Origin: a virus
IMG/VR virus record: IMGVR_UViG_3300037071_001253
Coordinates: 1 to 21,330 of that record
Reading direction: 5' to 3' (one strand)
Length of the DNA stretch: 21,330 nt
Part shown: one piece after another, positions 11,196 to 17,231 of the stretch
How the letters are laid out: each line of letters starts with the position of its first letter
Numbering within the stretch: the stretch's first letter is position 1
Translations under genes and position numbers: made by a program
The notes under the pieces: generated by a model
The model's input: only the letters and a program-made list of their open reading frames with translations
What the model was told of the DNA's origin: nothing
Databases searched by the model: none

Positions 11196-13480
11196 GGTAG
11201 CCTCAATTCACTCTTGAGCTTCTTGAGCAAATCCTTCACGATTGATTCATCACCTGTTACTTCATGTCCATCTACAACCTGTCCAATAATCATGAGCTTC
11301 GTATCAAGCAAGTCCCAAATCCAATTCTCGATTGTGGGATTCGCAAGCATGTAGTATGCTGATGCGCCATGCATGTTGCTGATACGTCCATAACAACGTC
11401 CGATCATCTGCATGAAGTCTTTGGGCGTCCAGAATAGATCGTTGAATACAACGTGACGGCCCATTGTGAGATTCAATCCTTCGCGTGCAACTGCTGATGC
11501 AACGAGGAAGTGAATGTTCGGATTCTCTTGAAACTCTTTCTCTGCTGCACGACGATCAACTTCGCTAACTTGTCCTGTCATTACTACTGCTTCTCCGCCG
11601 AGTCTGCGAGCAATAGCATTAGCAATTGGGACAAATTGCGTGAAGATAAGTACCTTCTTGTTGGGCTCATTATCTGGCGCTGAATCGTAAAGCTCAACAG
11701 CGAATTCTGCTGTTGCGTTAATCTTGTCGATCGCGCATACCTGCTTGAGACGCATGATCTGCACGAGTACATTGGGAACTTTCTTTTCTGCTCCTGCTTC
11801 CGCTGGATTCCAGTCTGCAAGAACAGTATACAATCCCTGCAATACCTTATCATACAGCTTCTTCGCTTTCTTGCTCAACGTGTGATAACGCACGATGTGT
11901 TCAACTTCTGGCAACTCAAGGATCACATCACGCTTGTATCTGCGGATCATGATTGGCTTGAGCAATTCATGCAACTCGCCAACGTTGCGTGGGAAACGTC
12001 CATCTTTGGAGTAGCTATTGCAGAATCGTGTGAAGCTGTTGTAAATGTCAGGCTGAACACAATTGAGAAGCGGCCAAAGTTCATCAACGCGATTCACAAT
12101 CGGCGTACCTGAGAATCCTCCAAATCCTTTGGCGCATGCAGCAAGACGGCGCATCGCTTGTGATTGTGCAGCATCTACATTCTTGATGTAGTGAATCTCA
12201 TCAGCGAGAACCAATTCAGGCTGCAAGATTTCCATAATCTCAAGCCACGGCCAAACTTCAGTCTTACGCTTCACAATCGCGCGTGTGCCATCAGGCATAT
12301 CTTCTTCGCCCATTTCTTCATGCTCCTCATTCCAACGCAATGAATCGTAACTCATTACATAGAATGTGTACTTACGCTTGAGCATGAGCATTGCGATATG
12401 CTTATCAGGCTGGCGTCCGCTAAGTTGAATGCCTTCCTCACCTGCAAACTTCTTAATCTCAGCAAGCCAATTGCTTACCAAGTTAGCAGGACACACGATA
12501 AGCACATTCGGATTGTAAAGCGGATCACCTGTTTCTACACGCTTCTGTTCACGCATACGCAATGCAATACCAATTGCTTGACAAGTCTTGCCGAGTCCCA
12601 TTTCATCACAATTGAGGAAGCGAAGATTCACCGCTTCTGCAAATGCAATTCCTGCCTTCTGAAACGGGCGAGCTTTCCAAGGTTCCTTGAACATTGCATT
12701 AACTTCTGCGTACATATTCTCATCCAGCGTGCTCTTATTCTGCTGAATGTCAATCACCTTGAGTCTTGCTTCTGCACTATCACTTGCTTGTTTCAATGCT
12801 TCATCAGTCCACTTCACGATTCCATCTTCGTTAGTTGGATTGATAGTTTGTGCTGCTGCAAACAAACGCCATCCTTCACTCAACGGAATGTACCATCCAC
12901 GTGAGTCCATATCCCAACGCTTGCCGGGAATACCATTACAGAATGAGGTATCCGACAAATCGCTGATACATGATACAATGTAGAATTTGTTGCTGATGCT
13001 AATATCGTATAGTGCGCTTGACCTATTGTCAGTAATCGCATTCAACGTATCAGCATCATACTTCAGCTTACACTTGGGGATTTCACCAATGGCGACAGAC
13101 GCTTGAAGCTTGCGATAATCTGCAAGATCAACACTGTTGTAGCGTCCATCATATTTACGGGAGGGAAGATTCATCATCGCAGCAACAACATCGGCGCGAT
13201 AGGGATTCATACGAATCCATACCTTTGTACTAACTGGAGACTTCACAACACGCATCACAACTAAGTCTACATCAACTAGCGACTTGATGTAGAAGTGATG
13301 TGCCATCATTGTACGTGCTTCATCAATACCATTACTCAATGATTCATAAGCAATGGCAAGTCTTTCATCCTCAGCTTCCTTATCACGCGCAATCTTCAAC
13401 TCTTTCGCTGCGCGTATTTCAGCCAAGCGCATAAGCAACTGCGCTTCCTCATCATCTTCTTCATGTAGTGGGTTAGACAT
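11192..13480 (-). CDS. HARP-domain SNF2-family helicase/translocase (SMARCAL1-like)
   Basis: Starting at the ATG at 13480 (AGGA 6 nt upstream; an in-frame upstream ATG lies inside the previous gene), the protein has 762 residues. Residues 1-50 are a charged coil. Residues 184-208 (start IPGKRWDMDSRGWYIPL) match a HARP motif, and a related but weaker stretch may lie at 88-125. The SNF2 core is complete: motif I DEMGLGKT at 292-299, motif II DEIH at 427-430, motif III SGTP at 457-460, VASAVAREGLNL at 660-671 and motif VI QMIGRCYGR at 691-699. HARP-SNF2 proteins rewind single strands and remodel forks; in phages they may act like T4 UvsW in fork rescue and recombination. It is the largest gene of the leftward block. 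Confidence 0.93.
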   Translation of the reverse strand: MSNPLHEEDDEEAQLLMRLAEIRAAKELKIARDKEAEDERLAIAYESLSNGIDEARTMMAHHFYIKSLVDVDLVVMRVVKSPVSTKVWIRMNPYRADVVAAMMNLPSRKYDGRYNSVDLADYRKLQASVAIGEIPKCKLKYDADTLNAITDNRSSALYDISISNKFYIVSCISDLSDTSFCNGIPGKRWDMDSRGWYIPLSEGWRLFAAAQTINPTNEDGIVKWTDEALKQASDSAEARLKVIDIQQNKSTLDENMYAEVNAMFKEPWKARPFQKAGIAFAEAVNLRFLNCDEMGLGKTCQAIGIALRMREQKRVETGDPLYNPNVLIVCPANLVSNWLAEIKKFAGEEGIQLSGRQPDKHIAMLMLKRKYTFYVMSYDSLRWNEEHEEMGEEDMPDGTRAIVKRKTEVWPWLEIMEILQPELVLADEIHYIKNVDAAQSQAMRRLAACAKGFGGFSGTPIVNRVDELWPLLNCVQPDIYNSFTRFCNSYSKDGRFPRNVGELHELLKPIMIRRYKRDVILELPEVEHIVRYHTLSKKAKKLYDKVLQGLYTVLADWNPAEAGAEKKVPNVLVQIMRLKQVCAIDKINATAEFAVELYDSAPDNEPNKKVLIFTQFVPIANAIARRLGGEAVVMTGQVSEVDRRAAEKEFQENPNIHFLVASAVAREGLNLTMGRHVVFNDLFWTPKDFMQMIGRCYGRISNMHGASAYYMLANPTIENWIWDLLDTKLMIIGQVVDGHEVTGDESIVKDLLKKLKSELRLP

Positions 13481-13619
13481 TGTTGATCCTATACTTTGTT
13501 GCAGCGAAGTATGCTGCAATCATAATTACAAGCGCCTGCATTCCGAAAAACTTGTATGCTGCTGACAACGTAACGGCAATCATCAGCAAATCGAGGAGGA
13601 AACTCATTACTTTGTACAT
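13473..13619 (-). CDS. Two-helix membrane miniprotein, 48 aa
   Basis: The ATG at 13619 overlaps the preceding stop (TAATG), and the TAA lies 8 bp inside the helicase gene. The sequence (start MYKVMSFLLDLLMIAVTLSA) shows a first hydrophobic helix at about 5-20, a short KFFG turn and a second helix at about 26-40 before a basic tail (TKYRINNV). This fits a membrane hairpin with a cytoplasmic C-terminus. No family is recognised. Confidence 0.55.
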   Translation of the reverse strand: MYKVMSFLLDLLMIAVTLSAAYKFFGMQALVIMIAAYFAATKYRINNV

Positions 13620-13819
13620 TAGAATTCACTCCCATCTTCTTCCATCGCCGCGATAACACCACGATGATGATTGCAGAATGTTTCGTACACACGCTTCGAG
13701 TTTCCATCATCATCAGTACGCACCGTGTATTTCGTGCGCTTCTCACAATATTCGGTTGACCCGATTGCGCCAATCAAATAACGGCAATGACCGCTATTTA
13801 GCGCAGGCTTATTTGCCAT
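13619..13819 (-). CDS. Small Cys/His protein, 66 aa
   Basis: H11, C12, C25, C49, H51 and H52 could form a zinc site (HCRY, YCEK, FCNHH), and the middle is a beta hairpin (RTKYTVRTDDDGNSKRVYE). Similar tiny Cys/His proteins are common phage orphans. GGAGG lies 8 nt before the ATG and both junctions are TAATG overlaps. Confidence 0.6.
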   Translation of the reverse strand: MANKPALNSGHCRYLIGAIGSTEYCEKRTKYTVRTDDDGNSKRVYETFCNHHRGVIAAMEEDGSEF

Positions 13820-14028
13820 TACTTGAGCCTCCTCATGAAAGAGAATGAGTCACGCAACACCTTGACGCTCACACGATATACCGCAGGCTTCGATGCAAAC
13901 TCAGGATAGAATGAGATTGCATTCTTGATTGCTTGCTTCTGATTCTCTGCGTAAATCTCGACAGACTGAATACACTTGCCTGTCACACGATTACGCACGA
14001 TGATTTGGTAGAGTTTCACTGTGTCCAT
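13819..14028 (-). CDS. Unknown small protein, 69 aa
   Basis: Not recognised. It shows an alpha/beta layout: KLYQIIVRNRVTGKCIQSVE (paired strands), a helix ENQKQAIKNAISFY, then a strand VYRVSVKVL and a basic end (RRLK). A strand-helix-strand unit of this size is often a protein-protein or nucleic-acid adapter. The ATG is preceded directly by GGAAGG, so the ribosome-site spacing is short, and it overlaps the upstream gene by 13 bp. Confidence 0.58.
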   Translation of the reverse strand: MDTVKLYQIIVRNRVTGKCIQSVEIYAENQKQAIKNAISFYPEFASKPAVYRVSVKVLRDSFSFMRRLK

Positions 14029-14288
14029 CCTTCCAACTTCATCAAATCATCATCAACTGCAATGATACCAACGATTGCATTCGTATCAAGCGGAGTCTCG
14101 CTTGTGAATACGCTGCCAAGCCATTCCAAATAATAATGCAGCGCATGCTGACACATCTTGTATTCTTGCTTGTACCAACTAATGGGATGTGATGCACCAT
14201 CATTCATTCCATCCAAGCAAATTTCAAGATGCTTGGTGAAGATTGCACGTTCTGCAACAATGAACGCACTATCATAACTACTTGACAT
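14016..14288 (-). CDS. Unknown protein, 90 aa
   Basis: The ATG at 14288 (MSSSYDSAFIVAERAIFTKH) is chosen over upstream in-frame codons because GGAGG stands 9 nt before it. The protein is mainly helical with Trp, Tyr and His residues in the middle (WYKQEYKMCQHALHYYLEWL) and an acidic C-terminal strand (AIVGIIAVDDDL). The start overlaps the first gene of the operon by 11 bp. No family is recognised. Confidence 0.58.
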   Translation of the reverse strand: MSSSYDSAFIVAERAIFTKHLEICLDGMNDGASHPISWYKQEYKMCQHALHYYLEWLGSVFTSETPLDTNAIVGIIAVDDDLMKLEGWTQ

Positions 14289-14811
14289 TGTGAGATTCCT
14301 CCTTCGCGCGTTCGATATATGCAGCAAGCTTGATATGTGCAGCGGCTTGCAATTCCCACAAGTTTAACGTGTCGGAATGAACGGTAACTGCGAGTTTCGT
14401 TATCGTATCTTGCACATAAAGATGCGTGGTCTTACGGTATTGCAGGCGTCCGCTTTGTACAATCTTCTCAGCGTGACGTATTGCAGAATCTTCGTGAATC
14501 GTAACTGACTCTGCATCAATTTCCTTGTGTTCAATGGGAGCATTTGGCGCAGTGAAGATACCAATGATACGCATGATTTCTTCTGCGTAATCTTGAATGC
14601 TTCCGGTCACATAAGGATGTGACGCCCACTTGGCTACAATGATACCATTTTCATTTCTCACAATCTTCTTTGCACCGCCATGCATTGCACACATGAATTC
14701 ACAACGCATCACGATTCCAAATTCTGCCGCTTTCTTCGCGGCTACTTCCGCATACATTGGTGAAAGCGCGCTCAATTGCGCATGTATGTCAGAGTAAGAA
14801 AGATTTTCCAT
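14278..14811 (-). CDS. First gene of the leftward operon, unknown, 177 aa
   Basis: Not recognised. The N-terminal half is helical and contains two Cys residues in RCEFMCAMHGGAKKIV. The C-terminal half reads as strands and helices (KTTHLYVQDTITKLAVTVHS, then LWELQAAAHIKLAAYIERA). Two starts compete: GTG at 14820 with AAGGA 4 nt before it, and ATG at 14811 with GGTGA 5 nt before it. The ATG is preferred but not certain. It lies about 119 nt downstream of the expected sigma54 transcription start at 14930, so it heads the long leftward block. Confidence 0.58.
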   Translation of the reverse strand: MENLSYSDIHAQLSALSPMYAEVAAKKAAEFGIVMRCEFMCAMHGGAKKIVRNENGIIVAKWASHPYVTGSIQDYAEEIMRIIGIFTAPNAPIEHKEIDAESVTIHEDSAIRHAEKIVQSGRLQYRKTTHLYVQDTITKLAVTVHSDTLNLWELQAAAHIKLAAYIERAKEESHNVK

Positions 14812-14919
14812 AAAATTCACCGCATCCTTTCAAATAATATTGCGCGAGACATTTTTCTACCACCTTGCAAGTTAACTAATTAGTCTAACCTAAATTGTCA
14901 CAATTGCGTAACGATTTGG

Positions 14920-14957
14920 TGGCACGGCTCTTGATGCACATGCAAGAATCGTGCCAA
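14920..14957. repeat. Dyad of two facing -24 boxes
   Basis: TGGCACG occurs on the plus strand at 14920-14926 and on the minus strand at 14950-14956, with CTCTTG/CAAGAA-type arms inside, giving a hairpin-like dyad of about 13 pairs. The plus-strand box lacks the -12 GC (TTGAT), so only the minus one should promote. The dyad spans the expected transcription start and might bind a regulator. Confidence 0.5.
14941..14956 (-). promoter_or_regulatory. Sigma54 (-24/-12) promoter of the leftward block
   Basis: The minus strand reads TTGGCACGATTCTTGCA, a complete match to the sigma54 consensus TGGCACG-N4-TTGCW, with GG and GC separated by exactly 10 bp. The start would fall near 14930, giving a leader of about 119 nt before the first gene. 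Sigma54 promoters need an AAA+ activator bound upstream, and none is encoded in the window. Confidence 0.75.
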
Positions 14958-14969
14958 GATTTTGTGATA

Positions 14970-15284
14970 TTATTCACCGCCTTCTTTATCAAAATCACCG
15001 TAAGTATCTACTAGCCTAACGATTGTAGTTTCAGGTACAACATCGTACTCGATTAGCTTTACATTAGCTTTGTTAAGAATCACAATCTTAGTATGATTCT
15101 TTCTATTGCGCCGACTGATTGCAAGATACATCATAAAGACATTCATCTCAGGGTATAAATCTAGCGTGTGTTCCTCGATGAATGCGTATGCTTCACCGCG
15201 CGTATTGAATGGTTTCAATCCCATTCTCAATTTGTTCTTGAATACACTATATTTATACTGCTTAATCTCCTCAATGACTGACAT
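14970..15284 (-). CDS. Unknown protein, 104 aa
   Basis: Not recognised. The N-terminal 45 residues are basic with a helix (TRGEAYAFIEEHTLDLY), followed by hydrophobic MNVFMMYLAISRR, a Lys-rich strand (KIVILNKANVKLIEYDVV) and an acidic end. AAGGA lies 8 nt before the ATG, which is 4 nt past the upstream stop, so it is co-transcribed with the 123-aa gene. It ends just upstream of the sigma54 box. Confidence 0.58.
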   Translation of the reverse strand: MSVIEEIKQYKYSVFKNKLRMGLKPFNTRGEAYAFIEEHTLDLYPEMNVFMMYLAISRRNRKNHTKIVILNKANVKLIEYDVVPETTIVRLVDTYGDFDKEGGE

Positions 15285-15288
15285 ATAG

Positions 15289-15660
15289 TTATTCCTTCTT
15301 CTTCATCAAATCAAACGGATTAGGTATAGGCTTTGTGTTATCTGCTACAATATCATCAATCTCAGCCATCAATGATTCCTTGCTTACTTCTACCTTGTGA
15401 ATGTGATAATAGATACGCTCATTACGCTTACGAAAGTACACAATCACAAGTGCATACGTTTCTTCGTTGTCTGCACAATGCTTACTATGCAATGTGTATT
15501 GCACATCACAAGGAAATTGTTTGGTGCGAATAAGCAAATCCATAATATGCTCACGCGCCCTCGATACAGATATAAACTGATGATCTACTTCTGATTCTAC
15601 TTCATTCGTTGATGGATCTTTAATGCGTATCACATATCTATAGATCGCTGACGTTCCCAT
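15289..15660 (-). CDS. Unknown protein, 123 aa
   Basis: Not recognised. The first two thirds look like a beta-rich domain: YRYVIRIKDPSTNEVESEV, then DVQYTLHSKH, then YALVIVYFRKRNERIYYHIH. A charged helical tail ends in KKKE. AGGA stands 9 nt before the ATG. It is the first gene left of the large inverted-repeat region, and I see no convincing promoter for it other than AT-rich sequence at 15753-15804. Confidence 0.58.
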   Translation of the reverse strand: MGTSAIYRYVIRIKDPSTNEVESEVDHQFISVSRAREHIMDLLIRTKQFPCDVQYTLHSKHCADNEETYALVIVYFRKRNERIYYHIHKVEVSKESLMAEIDDIVADNTKPIPNPFDLMKKKE

Positions 15661-15692
15661 TTCACACTATCCTTTCTGACCATTTACATATG

Positions 15693-15856
15693 AGCGATAG
15701 GTACCCCCTATCTACCTATACCTATGCCGTGCGTGTCGGCCTCTCTGTGGGGAAATTTGTTTTCTATTTTATATATTATTATATATATTTATATTCACAA
15801 AATACCCGCCCGACACGCACGGTACACCTATAGGTACATAGCCCCTACCTATCGCT
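15693..15856. repeat. 164-bp near-symmetric inverted repeat with AT-rich core, candidate origin
   Basis: Arms 15693-15739 and 15810-15856 are exactly equal in length. The outer 11 bp (AGCGATAGGTA) and inner 13 bp (CCGTGCGTGTCGG) match perfectly, and the 23 bp between them match at 14 positions. Seven of the nine mismatches are C facing C on the plus strand (CCCC, C, CC). The arms also hold repeated TACCTAT/ATAGGTA motifs at 15697, 15713, 15830 and 15846, like iterons. The core at 15753-15804 is almost pure A/T and could unwind easily. No gene lies in 15661-15971. The layout fits a replication origin, but a partition or regulatory site is possible. Confidence 0.6.
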
Positions 15857-15926
15857 AAAATCATTTTTGCTTTTACTCTTTAACCTACTGATTTTTATTC
15901 GCTGGAATCCTGGCATACGGGAAACA

Positions 15927-15952
15927 CGAAAACCCCCGCATTTCTGCGGGAG
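15927..15952 (-). terminator. Rho-independent terminator of the 140-aa gene
   Basis: The minus strand forms CCCGCA-GAAA-TGCGGG (15950-15945 and 15940-15935) with a tetraloop, followed by GGTTTTCGTGTTT. It lies about 20 nt past the stop codon at 15972, isolating this gene from the origin-like region. Confidence 0.85.
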
Positions 15953-15971
15953 TCCTCGTATTCCTGGGCTC

Positions 15972-16394
15972 TTAATATCCGAGCGCCGCGAACAGTTCTG
16001 CCTTGTGCTTCTCCAATTCGTCGGCTGTCGCGTTCTTCGCCTTCGCCTTGAAATCGTCGATGAGCGAAGCCTTTGCAGCTTTCGACATTCCGCGTTCCTC
16101 GAAGATGTATTCGAAAGCTGCCTTGATTCCGCTTTCGATTCTCTCCGCGATATTCGCATCTGCCTTTGCGGTGCGAACGGGCGCCGTACCTGCTTGCGTC
16201 GCCTTCGTATCGTACATCGAATTGACGAGAGTTACAACGCCATTCTCGCCACCAACTTCCGCCAACACTGCGGAGAAACCTTCGGGCGACTCGTCAAATT
16301 GCTTGACCCGAATTTCATACTCAACCTTTTTGTCACCTTGAGCCTTAACCTTCGGCTCAACCTTCTTCGTGATAAACTTGAAACCCGTAGACAT
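15972..16394 (-). CDS. Unknown G+C-rich gene with its own promoter, 140 aa
   Basis: Not recognised. An N-terminal beta part with many Lys residues (KFITKKVEPKVKAQGDKKVE) is followed by a Gly-rich segment and a helical, Ala/Lys-rich C-terminal half (start SKAAKASLIDDFKAKAKNA). The codon choice is visibly richer in G and C than in the leftward block, which suggests high expression or separate origin. GGGAG lies 8 nt before the ATG. The gene has a strong sigma70-type promoter, a palindrome in its leader and its own terminator, so it is a stand-alone unit, the arrangement expected of an early-expressed phage gene. Confidence 0.7.
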   Translation of the reverse strand: MSTGFKFITKKVEPKVKAQGDKKVEYEIRVKQFDESPEGFSAVLAEVGGENGVVTLVNSMYDTKATQAGTAPVRTAKADANIAERIESGIKAAFEYIFEERGMSKAAKASLIDDFKAKAKNATADELEKHKAELFAALGY

Positions 16395-16418
16395 TTTTTC
16401 GACTCCCGATTGTATATT

Positions 16419-16435
16419 CTAGGATTCGGTCCTAG
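16419..16435. promoter_or_regulatory. Palindrome in the leader of the 140-aa gene
   Basis: CTAGGATTCGGTCCTAG is a perfect 6-bp inverted repeat around a 5-nt loop. It lies between the expected transcription start (about 16446) and the ribosome site, so it is either an operator or a 5' mRNA hairpin. Confidence 0.45.
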
Positions 16436-16451
16436 CGCCGTAACTACCTAC

Positions 16452-16480
16452 ATAATAGCGCCTTGCCTCCGTCCTGTCAA
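16452..16480 (-). promoter_or_regulatory. Strong sigma70 promoter of the 140-aa gene
   Basis: The minus strand has a perfect -35 hexamer TTGACA (16480-16475), a 17-bp spacer and a -10 hexamer TATTAT (16457-16452). The expected start is near 16446. This is the clearest sigma70 promoter in the window and contrasts with the sigma54-type boxes elsewhere. Confidence 0.85.
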
Positions 16481-16488
16481 GAGCCAAC

Positions 16489-16531
16489 CTGACCCCTTCC
16501 CTGCCTACCTACTGACCCCGCCTAGCCTACC
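16489..16531. repeat. Imperfect direct repeat upstream of the sigma70 promoter
   Basis: CTGACCCC occurs at 16489 and 16512, each followed by a similar GCCTACC element (16503 and 16525), giving two copies of about 20 bp offset by 22-23 bp. The offset of about two helical turns and the position just upstream of the -35 fit tandem binding sites for a regulator. Confidence 0.4.
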
Positions 16532-16564
16532 GATTTTTTTCGCGGTGGCGTTTTTGCTGGCGCT

Positions 16565-16630
16565 TCACTTCGCGCGGGCGCGTGCAATTTCGCAAGCGAG
16601 CCAAGCGAGCCAAAGCGCGAACGCGCACAT
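16565..16630 (-). CDS. Possible hydrophobic micropeptide, 21 aa
   Basis: The ATG at 16630 has one of the best ribosome sites in the window (AAGGAGG, 8 nt away). It codes for a Trp/Leu/Ala-rich hydrophobic stretch (MCAFALWLAWLACEIARA, then RAK) with a basic end: a short membrane-active or membrane-anchored peptide. It lies after the terminator of the 57-aa gene, so it would need read-through or an unseen promoter. The underlying DNA contains GGCTCGCTT repeats, so chance is possible. Confidence 0.35.
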   Translation of the reverse strand: MCAFALWLAWLACEIARARAK

Positions 16631-16670
16631 TTTTTTGTCCTCCTTTCCGCCTGGACGATTTAGGGACATT

Positions 16671-16703
16671 CGCGGGAGAAAGACCCGGCGATGTTTTGCC
16701 GGG
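16671..16703 (-). terminator. Rho-independent terminator of the 57-aa gene
   Basis: The minus strand forms CCCGGC-AAAACATC-GCCGGG (16703-16698 and 16689-16684), followed by TCTTTCT. It lies 19 nt after the stop codon at 16722. Confidence 0.75.
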
Positions 16704-16721
16704 CCATTCTCGCGGAGCCGA

Positions 16722-16895
16722 CTAGTAAAGCTTGTCGGCAAGGTTGAGGAGATTCCACCGCTCGTTGTCGAGCGTCGAACGGCGCGCGTCGATGCGGTCC
16801 ATCTGGCGCAGCTTCGCTGCGGCCTGCGCGTTCGCGATCTTGCGGAATGCATCGGCCTGCTTCTGCGTGAGGGTGATGCTCTTGTCTCCGTACAT
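16722..16895 (-). CDS. Small helical G+C-rich protein, 57 aa
   Basis: Read directly: ATG at 16895 with GGAGA 7 nt before it, TAG at 16722. The product (start MYGDKSITLTQKQADAFRKI) is almost entirely one amphipathic helical region rich in Ala, Arg, Lys and Asp, ending in NLADKLY. It is the only protein gene between a sigma54-type promoter and a terminator, and its codons are very G+C-rich, like the 140-aa gene. Short single-gene units of this type often encode host-takeover proteins or late regulators, but nothing here identifies it. Confidence 0.62.
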   Translation of the reverse strand: MYGDKSITLTQKQADAFRKIANAQAAAKLRQMDRIDARRSTLDNERWNLLNLADKLY

Positions 16896-16913
16896 TTTTC
16901 TGTCTCCGCGTTG

Positions 16914-16933
16914 TGTGAGAGAGATTTCTCACA
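16914..16933 (-). promoter_or_regulatory. Hairpin at the 5' end of the 57-aa gene's transcript
   Basis: TGTGAGA (16914-16920) and TCTCACA (16927-16933) form a 7-bp stem with a 6-nt loop. The expected start from the sigma54 box is near 16934, so the transcript would begin with this hairpin, which may protect it from decay. An operator role is the alternative. Confidence 0.5.
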
Positions 16934-16944
16934 ACATCATATAT

Positions 16945-16960
16945 AGCAATGAGCGTGCCA
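16945..16960 (-). promoter_or_regulatory. Sigma54 (-24/-12) promoter of the 57-aa gene
   Basis: The minus strand reads TGGCACG-CTCA-TTGCT, a full match to the sigma54 consensus with 10 bp between GG and GC. The start would be near 16934, followed by a hairpin, a ribosome site and the ATG at 16895. Confidence 0.72.
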
Positions 16961-16992
16961 TATGCTTCCGCCTCTTAATATGCAATGAAGCG

Positions 16993-17073
16993 TGGCATGA
17001 TTGTTGGGTACGTTGCATCAGCGCCTCGATGTGGTGAGACAATGCCGCAGTTATTTCTGGCACGATTCTTAAC
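16993..17073 (+). promoter_or_regulatory. Two sigma54-like boxes with defective -12 elements
   Basis: TGGCATG-ATTG-TTGGG (16993-17008) and TGGCACG-ATTC-TTAAC (17058-17073) keep a good -24 element but lack the -12 GC. The second is identical to the promoter at 14941-14956 through its first 13 bases. They may be decayed promoters or binding sites that hold the polymerase without starting transcription. Confidence 0.4.
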
Positions 17074-17099
17074 TCATTGCACCGCAACGGGTTACCTGC

Positions 17100-17115
17100 T
17101 GGCATGACTCTTGCA
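17100..17115 (+). promoter_or_regulatory. Sigma54 (-24/-12) promoter of the rightward block
   Basis: TGGCATG-ACTC-TTGCA matches the sigma54 consensus except C to T at one tolerated -24 position, with 10 bp between GG and GC. The start would lie near 17126, giving a leader of about 270 nt before the first clear rightward gene at 17395. Confidence 0.68.
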
Positions 17116-17141
17116 TGGCGGGGAGGGGGATAAAACGTGAC

Positions 17142-17231
17142 ATGCTCGGAGCACGAAGCCTTTGCGAGAATACGCGAATCAAAATTATAAACATGAAAAA
17201 TAATTTACAAAAAAATTTTATTAGAAAATAA
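17142..17231 (+). CDS. Possible leader ORF, 29 aa
   Basis: An ATG 16 nt after the predicted start of the rightward transcript, behind a G-run (GGGG) that could serve as a ribosome site. The peptide (start MLGARSLCENTRIKIINMKN) is basic and Asn-rich. It might be a leader peptide or chance. Confidence 0.22.
   Translation: MLGARSLCENTRIKIINMKNNLQKNFIRK

Noticed and set aside
12398-12904. A 168-codon plus-strand frame inside the helicase gene.
   Set aside because: The helicase motifs on the other strand are unambiguous, and this frame has Cys-rich, shadow-like composition.
15753-15804. TATAAT-like hexamers in the AT-rich core, considered as a promoter for the 123-aa gene.
   Set aside because: Almost any AT-rich tract contains them, and no -35 box sits at a proper distance; unwinding is the better reading.
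15867-16946. A 359-codon open frame on the plus strand, the longest plus-strand frame outside TerL.
   Set aside because: It runs antisense through two well-supported minus-strand genes, their terminators and a consensus sigma70 promoter. The G+C-rich codons of those genes explain the lack of stops.
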